From: Streptomyces typhae
GTDB taxonomy: Bacteria > Actinomycetota > Actinomycetes > Streptomycetales > Streptomycetaceae
Assembly: GCF_009755605.1 (NCBI RefSeq)
Contig: NZ_WPNZ01000001.1
Span: forward strand, 434,001-498,000
DNA: 64,000 nucleotides
Reading direction: 5' to 3'
Shown: positions 24,321 to 32,231 of the stretch, piece after piece
Layout: every line of letters begins with the position of its first letter
Position numbering within the stretch: the stretch's first letter is position 1
Notes under the pieces: model-generated
What the model saw: only the letters and a program-made list of their open reading frames with translations
The model's database searches: none
Told to the model about the DNA's origin: nothing
Made by a program: the position numbers and the translations under genes

Positions 24321-24857
24321 ATGAACACGACGTCACCCCAGGACGCCGAGCGCACCCTCATGACCTGCTGCGGAAGCCGCCGCTGGGCGCGCCGCGTCGC
24401 CGACCACCGGCCCTACCCCGACCTGGGCGCCCTGCTCGCCGCCGCCGACGAGGCGTCCTACGACCTGGCCCCGGGCGACCTCGGCGAGGCCCTGGCCGCC
24501 GAACCTCCGCAGGCGGCGCTCCCGGCGGGCAGCGCCCAGGGCGCCGCGGCCACCGCGCTGCGCGCCGCCACCGCCGCGTACGAGAGCCGCTTCGGCCACG
24601 CCTTCGTCATCTGCCTGGACGACGTCGCCCCCAGCGAGGCCCTCGACCACCTGCTCGCCTCGCTCCGCGACCGCCTGGGCAACGACCCGGAGGAGGAGCG
24701 CGCCCTCGCGGCCGAGGAACTGCGGCGCCTGGCCCGGGGCAGGCTGACCCGGCTGCTCCGGACGCCGCCGCCCCCGCAGTCCGCGCCGCCGTCAGCGGTA
24801 CAGGCGGCGGCTTCGGGCACGGATTCGCGGCGTAATAGCCCGTACGTACCAGTTTGA
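24321..24857 (+). CDS. OHCU decarboxylase-like protein with altered active site
   Basis: About 178 residues, resembling 2-oxo-4-hydroxy-4-carboxy-5-ureidoimidazoline decarboxylase of uric acid breakdown. CCGSRRWARRVADHRPYPDL and YESRFGHAFVICLDD match family blocks, and EERALAAEELRRLARGRLTR matches the C-terminal helix. The block expected to read AHPRIG, which holds the catalytic His, here reads AAEPPQA, so the His is replaced. No other urate gene is nearby. ATG 24321 gives the family N-terminus. It may be a non-catalytic relative. Confidence 0.72.
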   Translation: MNTTSPQDAERTLMTCCGSRRWARRVADHRPYPDLGALLAAADEASYDLAPGDLGEALAAEPPQAALPAGSAQGAAATALRAATAAYESRFGHAFVICLDDVAPSEALDHLLASLRDRLGNDPEEERALAAEELRRLARGRLTRLLRTPPPPQSAPPSAVQAAASGTDSRRNSPYVPV

Positions 24858-25005
24858 TTGCTTGTTTGATCACAGTAGAGGACCCGGAGCGAGGTCACCG
24901 ACAACTCGTCGATACGATGACGAGCGGCCGGTGGACCGTACCCGGCCGGGCTCGTCCGACGCCGAAGCCGGCCGGCCCCAATCCCCGCTCCCGGAGGGTT
25001 CTTCC

Positions 25006-25386
25006 GTGCCGGCTGGAACGCTGTACCGCGGCCGGGAAGGCATGTGGTCATGGGTGGCTCACCGAGTCACCGGTGTCCTCATCTTCTTCTTCCTGTTCGT
25101 GCATGTCCTCGACACCGCTCTCGTCCGCGTCTCCCCGGAGGCGTACGACGATGTCGTGGCTACCTACAAGACGCCGATCGTCGCGCTCCTCGAGTACGGC
25201 CTCGTCGCTGCCATCCTCTTCCACGCACTCAACGGCCTGCGCGTCATCGCCGTCGACTTCTGGTCGAAGGGTCCGCGCTACCAGAAGCAGATGCTCTGGA
25301 CCGTCGTGGGCATCTGGGTCGTGCTGATGGTCGGCGCGCTGTACCCGGTCCTCGGCCACGCCGTCCGTGAAGTCTTCGGGAGCTGA
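25006..25386 (+). CDS. sdhC: Succinate dehydrogenase cytochrome b556 subunit
   Basis: Membrane anchor of respiratory complex II, 126 residues, binding heme b and quinone. Three membrane spans: VTGVLIFFFLFVHVLDTALV, ALLEYGLVAAILFHALNGLR and MLWTVVGIWVVLMVGALYPV. Conserved SdhC residues include WSWVAHRVTG and the heme-ligand region FHALNGLR. GTG 25006 has GGAGG about 8 bases upstream; the longer frame from 24862 is not conserved. First gene of sdhCDAB; sdhD follows after 8 bases. The promoter must lie in 24858-25005. Confidence 0.95.
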   Translation: MPAGTLYRGREGMWSWVAHRVTGVLIFFFLFVHVLDTALVRVSPEAYDDVVATYKTPIVALLEYGLVAAILFHALNGLRVIAVDFWSKGPRYQKQMLWTVVGIWVVLMVGALYPVLGHAVREVFGS

Positions 25387-25394
25387 GGCGAGAC

Positions 25395-25889
25395 ATGTCC
25401 ACTGACACGACCGTAGAGAAGTCCGGCGGCAGCGGCATCGGCCCCGTCGAGGGCGCCTCGCTGTACGACGTCGACAACCCGGCCCCCGTCATCGAGGCGC
25501 CGCGCAAGCGCACCACGAAGACCCCGCGGGCCACCCGTGGCAACTTCGAGATGGCCGCGTGGCTGTTCATGCGCCTGTCCGGCGTCGTCCTCGTCGTCCT
25601 GGTGATCACGCACCTGCTGATCCAGCTCGTCCTCGACGGCGGCGTCTCCAAGATCGGTTTCGCGTTCGTCGCGGGCCGCTGGGCGTCCCCGTTCTGGCAG
25701 GTCTGGGACCTGCTCATGCTGTGGCTCGCGATGCTGCACGGCGCGAACGGCCTGCGTACGGTCATCAACGACTACGCGGAGCGCCCGAACACGCGGCTGT
25801 GGCTGAAGGGCCTGCTGTACACCGCCACGGTGTTCACCATCCTGCTGGGCACGCTGGTGATCTTCACCTTCGACCCGAACATCCGCTAG
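25395..25889 (+). CDS. sdhD: Succinate dehydrogenase membrane anchor subunit
   Basis: Second membrane subunit of complex II, 164 residues. A cytoplasmic N-terminus of about 50 residues precedes three spans (AWLFMRLSGVVLVVLVITHL, WQVWDLLMLWLAMLHGANGL, GLLYTATVFTILLGTLVIFT). The His in LMLWLAMLHGANGLR is the probable heme ligand. Starts 8 bases after sdhC and ends 23 bases before sdhA, consistent with a single operon. Confidence 0.94.
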   Translation: MSTDTTVEKSGGSGIGPVEGASLYDVDNPAPVIEAPRKRTTKTPRATRGNFEMAAWLFMRLSGVVLVVLVITHLLIQLVLDGGVSKIGFAFVAGRWASPFWQVWDLLMLWLAMLHGANGLRTVINDYAERPNTRLWLKGLLYTATVFTILLGTLVIFTFDPNIR

Positions 25890-25912
25890 GCACGGGGCTG
25901 AGGCAACCACTC

Positions 25913-27676
25913 ATGAAGATCCACAAGTACGACACCGTCATCGTCGGCGCGGGCGGCGCGGGCATGCGCGCCGCCATCGAGGCGACGAAGCGCAGCCGCA
26001 CCGCCGTGCTCACCAAGCTCTACCCCACGCGGTCCCACACGGGCGCGGCGCAGGGCGGCATGGCCGCCGCGCTCGCCAACGTGGAGGAGGACAACTGGGA
26101 GTGGCACACCTTCGACACGATCAAGGGCGGCGACTACCTGGTCGACCAGGACGCCGCCGAGATCCTGGCGAAGGAGGCCATCGACGCGGTCCTCGACCTG
26201 GAGAAGATGGGCCTGCCGTTCAACCGCACCCCGGACGGCACCATCGACCAGCGCCGCTTCGGCGGGCACTCCCGCAACCACGGCGAGGCGCCGGTGCGCC
26301 GCTCCTGCTACGCCGCGGACCGCACGGGCCACATGATCCTCCAGACCCTCTACCAGAACTGCGTCAAGGAGGGTGTGGAGTTCTTCAACGAGTTCTACGT
26401 CCTCGACCAGCTCATCGTGGAGGAGAACGGCGTCAAGAAGAGCGCGGGCGTCGTCGCCTACGAGCTCGCCACCGGTGAGATCCACGTCTTCCAGGCAAAG
26501 GCCGTGATCTACGCGTCCGGCGGCACCGGCAAGTTCTTCAAGGTGACGTCGAACGCGCACACCCTCACCGGTGACGGCCAGGCGGCCTGCTACCGGCGCG
26601 GTCTGCCGCTGGAGGACATGGAGTTCTTCCAGTTCCACCCGACCGGCATCTGGCGGATGGGCATCCTGCTCACGGAGGGCGCCCGCGGTGAGGGCGGCAT
26701 CCTGCGCAACAAGGACGGCGAGCGCTTCATGGAGAAGTACGCGCCGGTCATGAAGGACCTCGCGTCCCGTGACGTCGTGTCCCGCTCCATCTACACGGAG
26801 ATCCGTGAGGGCCGCGGCTGCGGTCCCGAGGGCGACCACGTCTACCTCGACCTGACGCACCTGCCGCCGGAGCAGCTGGACGCGAAGCTCCCGGACATCA
26901 CCGAGTTCGCGCGCACCTACCTCGGCATCGAGCCCTACACGGACCCGATCCCGATCCAGCCGACCGCGCACTACGCCATGGGCGGCATCCCGACGAACGT
27001 CGAGGGTGAGGTCCTCAGCGACAACACCACCGTCGTCCCGGGTCTGTACGCCGCCGGTGAGGTCGCCTGCGTGTCGGTGCACGGCGCCAACCGCCTCGGC
27101 ACCAACTCGCTCCTGGACATCAACGTCTTCGGCCGCCGCGCGGGCATCGCCGCCGCGGAGTACTCGGCGAAGGCCGACTTCGTGGAGCTGCCGGAGAACC
27201 CGGCGGAGCTCGTGGTCTCCCTGGTGGAGCAGCTGCGCGACTCCACGGGCACCGAGCGGGTCGCGGAGATCCGCCGGGAGCTCCAGGAGACGATGGACGC
27301 CAACGTCATGGTCTTCCGTACGGAGCAGACCATCAAGACGGCCGTGGAGAAGATCGCCGAGCTGCGCGAGCGGTACAAGAACGTCTCGGTGCAGGACAAG
27401 GGCAGGCGCTTCAACACCGACCTCCTGGAGGCCGTCGAGCTGGGCAACCTGCTCGACCTCGCCGAGGTCATGGCGGTGTCGGCGCTCGCCCGCAAGGAGT
27501 CCCGCGGCGGCCACTACCGCGAGGACTACCCGAACCGCGACGACGTCAACTTCATGCGCCACACCATGGCGTACCGCGAGGTCACCGGCGAGGGCGATTC
27601 AGCAACTGACTCGATCCGCCTCGACTACAAGCCGGTCGTCCAGACCCGCTACCAGCCGATGGAGCGTAAGTACTGA
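25913..27676 (+). CDS. sdhA: Succinate dehydrogenase flavoprotein subunit
   Basis: Oxidises succinate to fumarate and passes electrons to SdhB. 587 residues. The FAD motif is TVIVGAGGAGMRAAIEA, the covalent FAD His lies in RSHTGAAQGGMAA, and catalytic residues fall in HGEAPVRRSCYAADRTGHMI and YAMGGIPTNVEGEV, followed by GANRLGTNSLLDINVFGRRA. ATG 25913 gives the standard N-terminus MKIHKYDTVIVGAGG. The stop overlaps the sdhB start (TGATG). Length and motifs are normal. Confidence 0.97.
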   Translation: MKIHKYDTVIVGAGGAGMRAAIEATKRSRTAVLTKLYPTRSHTGAAQGGMAAALANVEEDNWEWHTFDTIKGGDYLVDQDAAEILAKEAIDAVLDLEKMGLPFNRTPDGTIDQRRFGGHSRNHGEAPVRRSCYAADRTGHMILQTLYQNCVKEGVEFFNEFYVLDQLIVEENGVKKSAGVVAYELATGEIHVFQAKAVIYASGGTGKFFKVTSNAHTLTGDGQAACYRRGLPLEDMEFFQFHPTGIWRMGILLTEGARGEGGILRNKDGERFMEKYAPVMKDLASRDVVSRSIYTEIREGRGCGPEGDHVYLDLTHLPPEQLDAKLPDITEFARTYLGIEPYTDPIPIQPTAHYAMGGIPTNVEGEVLSDNTTVVPGLYAAGEVACVSVHGANRLGTNSLLDINVFGRRAGIAAAEYSAKADFVELPENPAELVVSLVEQLRDSTGTERVAEIRRELQETMDANVMVFRTEQTIKTAVEKIAELRERYKNVSVQDKGRRFNTDLLEAVELGNLLDLAEVMAVSALARKESRGGHYREDYPNRDDVNFMRHTMAYREVTGEGDSATDSIRLDYKPVVQTRYQPMERKY

Positions 27677-28437
27677 TGGCAACTCCGACGATGGACAAGG
27701 TCGAGGCGGACGCCGCGGCCGCGTCCCACCTCATCACCGTCACCTTCCGGATCCGCCGCTTCAACCCGGAGGTCTCGGCGGACGCGACCTGGGAAGACTT
27801 CCAGCTGGAGATCGACCCCAAGGAACGCGTCCTGGACGGTCTCCACAAGATCAAGTGGGATCTGGACGGCTCGCTGACGTTCCGCCGCTCCTGCGCGCAC
27901 GGCATCTGCGGCTCCGACGCCATGCGCATCAACGGCAAGAACCGCCTGGCCTGCAAGACCCTGATCAAGGACATCAACCCGGCCAAGCCGATCACGGTCG
28001 AGCCCATCAAGGGCCTCACGGTCCTGAAGGACCTCGTCGTGGACATGGACCCGTTCTTCCAGGCCTACCGCGACGTGATGCCGTTCCTGGTCACCACGGG
28101 CAACGAGCCGACCCGGGAGCGCCTCCAGTCCGCCGAGGACCGCGAGCGCTTCGACGACACCACGAAGTGCATCCTGTGCGCCGCGTGCACGTCGTCCTGC
28201 CCGGTGTTCTGGAACGACGGCCAGTACTTCGGCCCGGCCGCGATCGTCAACGCCCACCGCTTCATCTTCGACTCGCGCGACGAGGCCGGTGAGCAGCGCC
28301 TGGAGATCCTGAACGACAAGGACGGCGTGTGGCGCTGCCGCACCACGTTCAACTGCACCGACGCGTGCCCGCGCGGCATCGAGGTCACCAAGGCGATCCA
28401 GGAGGTGAAGCGAGCGCTGATCACGCGCCGCTTCTAG
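27676..28437 (+). CDS. sdhB: Succinate dehydrogenase iron-sulfur subunit
   Basis: Carries electrons from SdhA to quinone through three Fe-S clusters, 253 residues. 2Fe-2S ligands are in RRSCAHGICGSDAM and NRLACKTL, 4Fe-4S in CILCAACTSSCPVFW, and 3Fe-4S in CRTTFNCTDACPRGIEV. ATG 27676 overlaps the sdhA stop. A hairpin (28457-28501) follows as terminator. Standard length. Confidence 0.97.
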   Translation: MATPTMDKVEADAAAASHLITVTFRIRRFNPEVSADATWEDFQLEIDPKERVLDGLHKIKWDLDGSLTFRRSCAHGICGSDAMRINGKNRLACKTLIKDINPAKPITVEPIKGLTVLKDLVVDMDPFFQAYRDVMPFLVTTGNEPTRERLQSAEDRERFDDTTKCILCAACTSSCPVFWNDGQYFGPAAIVNAHRFIFDSRDEAGEQRLEILNDKDGVWRCRTTFNCTDACPRGIEVTKAIQEVKRALITRRF

Positions 28438-28456
28438 GCTTTCCGGCTCCGCCTGG

Positions 28457-28501
28457 GTGAGGGTCCCGCTTCCGGTTTCGCGCCGGGGGTGGGGCCCTCA
28501 C
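28457..28501 (+). terminator. Terminator of the sdhCDAB operon
   Basis: Arms GTGAGGGTCCC (28457-28467) and GGGGCCCTCAC (28491-28501) form an 11-base stem with one G-T pair and a 23-base loop, 20 bases after the sdhB stop. Confidence 0.7.
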
Positions 28502-28589
28502 TCGTTCTGCTGAACGGGTCGGTGCCGGACACGAGGACGTGACTCGTCCTACGATGATGTTCTCGATACCAGCCCCCAGGAGGCACGCG

Positions 28590-29198
28590 ATGTCCGCAGC
28601 ATCCGTCGAGCAGCCGCACGGCGACCGGCCGCTGATCGCAGAGGCCAATCGCATCAGAGACAGCCTGCCGGGCCACCGCGTCGAGATCATCGGAGGCCAG
28701 ATCCTCGTGTCCCCAGCTCCTGACGGCCCCCACGGCGAAGTCCTGACAGACCTCATGCTGCCGTTTCTCTCAGCAGGACTCCACGGCACGGAAACACGGA
28801 TCATCCAGTGTTTCGGTGTCTGGCTGCCCACCGGTGCCGAGGACCACGCGATCCCTGACATGGCTGTCGTGGACGCCGACTACCGGGATCACTGCATCGA
28901 GAGCGGGTGCCACGACCCCGCAGTCGTCCGCCTGATCCTGGAGGTCACCTCCAGCAACTACCAGACGGACCTCCGCACGAAGGTCGCCGCGTACGGGGAA
29001 GCCAAGATCCCCGTCTACGTCATCGTGGACCGCAAGCATCAGCGCCTCCACGTCCTCACCGAACCGACCGCCGACGGCTACGCCAGCCACCAGGTCCACG
29101 CGCCCGGCCAGACGGTCACGCTCCCCGACTCGATCGGCGCCAAGGTGTCCCTGGACGTGGCGGCCATCCTGGAAGCGGGCAGGCCCAAGGCCGACTGA
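28590..29198 (+). CDS. Uma2-family (DUF820) putative nuclease
   Basis: Protein of 202 residues with the PD-(D/E)XK-like fold of the Uma2 family. GHRVEIIGGQILVSPAPDGP holds the first acidic residue, IPDMAVVDADYRD the second, and LILEVTSSNYQTDLRTKVAAYGEA (quoted as LILEVTSSNYQTDL and RTKVAAYGEA) the E-x-K type core. ATG 28590 has AGGAGG 6 bases upstream. Such genes are plentiful in Streptomyces, usually single, and their biological role is unknown. It ends head-on against narI with only 3 bases between the stops. Confidence 0.85.
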   Translation: MSAASVEQPHGDRPLIAEANRIRDSLPGHRVEIIGGQILVSPAPDGPHGEVLTDLMLPFLSAGLHGTETRIIQCFGVWLPTGAEDHAIPDMAVVDADYRDHCIESGCHDPAVVRLILEVTSSNYQTDLRTKVAAYGEAKIPVYVIVDRKHQRLHVLTEPTADGYASHQVHAPGQTVTLPDSIGAKVSLDVAAILEAGRPKAD

Positions 29199-29201
29199 CG
29201 C

Positions 29202-29918
29202 CTACGAATCCACCCGCTCCCACCCCCGCCGCTCCCGCCGAGGCCCGGCCCCCCTGCTCCGGTACACCACATAAGGCCGGAACAGATACTGCACCGGCGC
29301 GCTGAACATATGGATCAGCCGCGTGAACGGCACCAGGGCGAACAGGAGCAGGCCGATGACGGCGTGGATCTGGAAGGTGAGGGGGACGCCCTCCATCAGG
29401 GAGACCTTGGGCTGGAGGGTGAAGAGGGAGCGGGACCAGGGGGCGATGGTCTCGCGGTAGTCGTAGCCCTTGCTGAGGGTGGAGTGGGCCAGCTTGGCCC
29501 ACATGCCCATGATGATCGCTGCGAGCAGCACCGCGTACATGAGCTTGTCGTTGCGGGTGGTGGCGCGGAAGACCGGGGTGTTGGTGCGGCGGCGGTAGAC
29601 GAGGACGGCGATGCCCGCGACCGCGAGGGCTCCCGCCGCGGTCCCGCCGAAGAGGGAGAACAGGTGGTAGGCGTGCTCGTCCAGGCCCACGCCTTCGGTC
29701 CAGGACGCCGGGACGAACAGGCCCATGAGGTGGCCGACGAGGACGAAGAGGATCCCGTAGTGGAAGGCGGGGGACGCGATGTTCAGGAGGCGGGACTCGT
29801 AGATCTGGGACGAGCGGGTGGTCCAGCCGAACTTGTCGTAGCGGTAGCGCCAGACGGTGCCGGCGACGAGGAGGACCGCGGCCAGGTAGGGCAGCACGCC
29901 CCAGAGGAAGAGGTGCAT
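29202..29918 (-). CDS. narI: Respiratory nitrate reductase gamma subunit
   Basis: Membrane cytochrome b of nitrate reductase, oxidising menaquinol and feeding NarH. 238 residues with five spans, starting MHLFLWGVLPYLAAVLLVAG. Heme-ligand His residues lie in FHYGILFVLVGHLMGLF and FQIHAVIGLLLFALVPFTRL. ATG 29918 overlaps the narJ stop. The C-terminus is basic. Last gene of narGHJI. Confidence 0.95.
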   Translation of the reverse strand: MHLFLWGVLPYLAAVLLVAGTVWRYRYDKFGWTTRSSQIYESRLLNIASPAFHYGILFVLVGHLMGLFVPASWTEGVGLDEHAYHLFSLFGGTAAGALAVAGIAVLVYRRRTNTPVFRATTRNDKLMYAVLLAAIIMGMWAKLAHSTLSKGYDYRETIAPWSRSLFTLQPKVSLMEGVPLTFQIHAVIGLLLFALVPFTRLIHMFSAPVQYLFRPYVVYRSRGAGPRRERRGWERVDS

Positions 29919-30526
29919 CAGCGGTCCCCGAGCCCGCGCGGAGCGCCGTACCCTGGCGAGGAACCGTATCCGGGCGGGGAGTCGATGCCGACGGTCTCGG
30001 TGCGCGGCCCGGTCCGCGCCAGGGCCCGTGCTTCGAGGCGGTCCCTCGGGGTCGGCCCCGGCAGGGTCCCGCACACCGCGTCGAGGATCGCCGCGTAGGG
30101 CGTGCCGTCGTCGGTGAGGGCGAGGCGCAGCAGTTCGAGGCCCGCGCGGTGGGCTGCGAGGAGGTCCCGGTTGCCGGTGCGGGAGGTGAACTCCAGGACG
30201 GCGGGCAGGAAGTCGGGCAGTTCCTCGCCGGTGACGGAGAGGCCGTAGGCGCGGTACGTCTCCTTGAAGGCGACGAGGGACGCGCCCCGGCGGCGGGTGT
30301 CGCCGTCCAGCCACCAGCTCAGATACAGGCTGTGCCGGTTCTTGAAGTCGAAGACGCGGACGTAGTGCTCGGCGGCGGCGGTCGCCGACCACGGCTCGAA
30401 CTCGTCCAGGAACGGGTGCAGTTCGGGTACCGCGGCCCGCACCAGGGGAAGGCGCTCGCGGACCTCGGCGTCGGGGTAGCACAGACAGTGCGCGGCCCCT
30501 TGGTACAGCACGGCGGGTTCGGTCAT
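29918..30526 (-). CDS. narJ: Nitrate reductase molybdenum cofactor assembly chaperone
   Basis: TorD/NarJ-type chaperone that holds NarG until the cofactor is inserted. 202 residues; hallmarks are LCYPDAEVRERLPLV, HYVRVFDFKNRHSLYLSWWL and GEELPDFLPAVLEF. Starts with an overlap on the narH stop. The last 25 residues (GYGSSPGYGAPRG) are low-complexity and not typical. Confidence 0.93.
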   Translation of the reverse strand: MTEPAVLYQGAAHCLCYPDAEVRERLPLVRAAVPELHPFLDEFEPWSATAAAEHYVRVFDFKNRHSLYLSWWLDGDTRRRGASLVAFKETYRAYGLSVTGEELPDFLPAVLEFTSRTGNRDLLAAHRAGLELLRLALTDDGTPYAAILDAVCGTLPGPTPRDRLEARALARTGPRTETVGIDSPPGYGSSPGYGAPRGLGDR

Positions 30527-32229
30527 CGTTCCTCCTCCTCGCCGGAGCCGACGGCTTCGCCGGAGCCGATGGCGGGCATGTCGTCCGCCGTCTGGCGGCG
30601 GCGCGACGCGTGGAAGTTCTCGATCGTGACGAGCGGCAGCTCCCCGTACCTCCCGGAGTCGTCCCCGAACGGGCCGGGGTTCGGCGGGACCATCCCGGGG
30701 CCGCCGGGCCGGTCGAGGCCGCAGCCGTCGGGCACCGCGGACTCCTCCAGGCGCCGGGCGTCACCGAGCGCCGCCGTCGGGATGACGTAGCGCTCGTCGT
30801 ACTTGGCGAGGGCGAGGAGGCGGTACATGTCCTCGATGCCGTCGGGGGTCATGCCGACGCGGGCGGGGATCGAGGCGTCGGGGAGGTCGTCGGGACTGTC
30901 CGGGCCCGCCAGGTTGTTGTCCGAACCCGCCAGGTTCACCTCCCGCATGTACGAGCGCATCGCCGCGAGGCGTTCCAGAGCCGCCCGCACCGGCCCCACT
31001 TCGCCCGCCGTGAACAGCTCCGCCAGGTATGCGAGGGGGATGCGCAGGGTGTCGATGGCGCCGAAGAGGTTGCCCGCGTCCTCGCCGTCGTGGCCGGTGC
31101 CGCTGAGCGCGTCCACGACCGGGGACAGCGGCGGGACGTACCAGACCATCGGCAGGGTGCGGTACTCCGGGTGCAGCGGCAGCGCCACCCGGTAGGTGGA
31201 GACGAGGGCGTGCACGGGTGAGCGGCGGGCCGCCTCGATCCAGTCGTGCGGGATGCCGTCGCGCTCGGCGGCCCGGCGCACCTCGGGATCGGCCGGGTCG
31301 AGGAGGATGCCCAGCTGGGCCTCGTACAGGTCCTTCTCGTCGGGCACGGACGCCGCCGCCGTCACCTTGTCCGCGTCGTACAGGACCACGCCCAGGTACC
31401 GCAGCCTGCCCACGCAGGTCTCGGAGCAGACCGTCGGCAGGCCCACCTCCAGGCGCGGGTAGCAGAGCGTGCACTTCTCGGCCTTGCCGGTGCGGTGGTT
31501 GAAGTAGACCTTCTTGTACGGGCAGCCGGTCACGCACTTGCGCCAGCCGCGGCACTGGTCCTGGTCGACGAGGACGATGCCGTCCTCGGAGCGCTTGTAC
31601 ATCGCCCCCGACGGGCAGGCCGCCACGCACGCCGGGTTCAGGCAGTGCTCGCAGATGCGCGGCAGATAGAACATGAAGGTCTGCTCGAAGGCGGCCTTGA
31701 CCTGCACGGCGGCCCGGTCGGCGGTCTCCCGGGCGCGTTCCTCGGCCTGTGCCACCATCGGGTCGGCGGCGACGCTCTGCGCTCCGCCGCCGAGGTTGTC
31801 GTCCCAGTTGGAGCTCCACTCGATCTTCATGGGCTTGCCGGAGATCAGGGAGCGGGGCTCGGCGACCGGGTAGTCGTCGCCGAGGGGGGCGTCGGTGAGG
31901 TTCTTGTACTCGTACGTCCAGGGCTCGTAGTAGTCCTTGATGCCGGGCAGGACCGGGTTGGAGAAGATCGTGGCGAGGGCGTGGAAGCGCCCGCCGGACT
32001 TCAGCTTCAGGGCGCCGCGCCGGTTCAGCTCCCAGCCGCCGCGCCACTTCTCCTGGTCCTCGTAGCGGCGCGGGTAGCCCTGCCCGGGGCGGGTCTCGAC
32101 GTTGTTGAACCAGACGTACTCCACGCCGGAGCGGTTGGTCCACGTCTGTTTGCAGGTCACCGAGCAGGTGTGGCAGCCGATGCACTTGTCGAGGTTCATG
32201 ACCATCGCGATCTGAGCGAGTACCCGCAT
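30523..32229 (-). CDS. narH: Respiratory nitrate reductase beta subunit
   Basis: Electron transfer subunit with four Fe-S clusters, 568 residues. Cys groups are CIGCHTCSVTCK, CEHCLNPACVAACPSGAMY, CRGWRKCVTGCPYKK (Trp replaces one Cys, as expected for the 3Fe-4S cluster) and CTLCYPRLEVGLPTVCSETC. ATG 32229 gives MRVLAQIAMVMNLDKCIGC. It begins 2 bases after the narG stop and overlaps narJ. The frame stays open far upstream, but that part is antisense to nothing and lies within narG. Confidence 0.96.
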   Translation of the reverse strand: MRVLAQIAMVMNLDKCIGCHTCSVTCKQTWTNRSGVEYVWFNNVETRPGQGYPRRYEDQEKWRGGWELNRRGALKLKSGGRFHALATIFSNPVLPGIKDYYEPWTYEYKNLTDAPLGDDYPVAEPRSLISGKPMKIEWSSNWDDNLGGGAQSVAADPMVAQAEERARETADRAAVQVKAAFEQTFMFYLPRICEHCLNPACVAACPSGAMYKRSEDGIVLVDQDQCRGWRKCVTGCPYKKVYFNHRTGKAEKCTLCYPRLEVGLPTVCSETCVGRLRYLGVVLYDADKVTAAASVPDEKDLYEAQLGILLDPADPEVRRAAERDGIPHDWIEAARRSPVHALVSTYRVALPLHPEYRTLPMVWYVPPLSPVVDALSGTGHDGEDAGNLFGAIDTLRIPLAYLAELFTAGEVGPVRAALERLAAMRSYMREVNLAGSDNNLAGPDSPDDLPDASIPARVGMTPDGIEDMYRLLALAKYDERYVIPTAALGDARRLEESAVPDGCGLDRPGGPGMVPPNPGPFGDDSGRYGELPLVTIENFHASRRRQTADDMPAIGSGEAVGSGEEEER

Positions 32230-32231
32230 GG

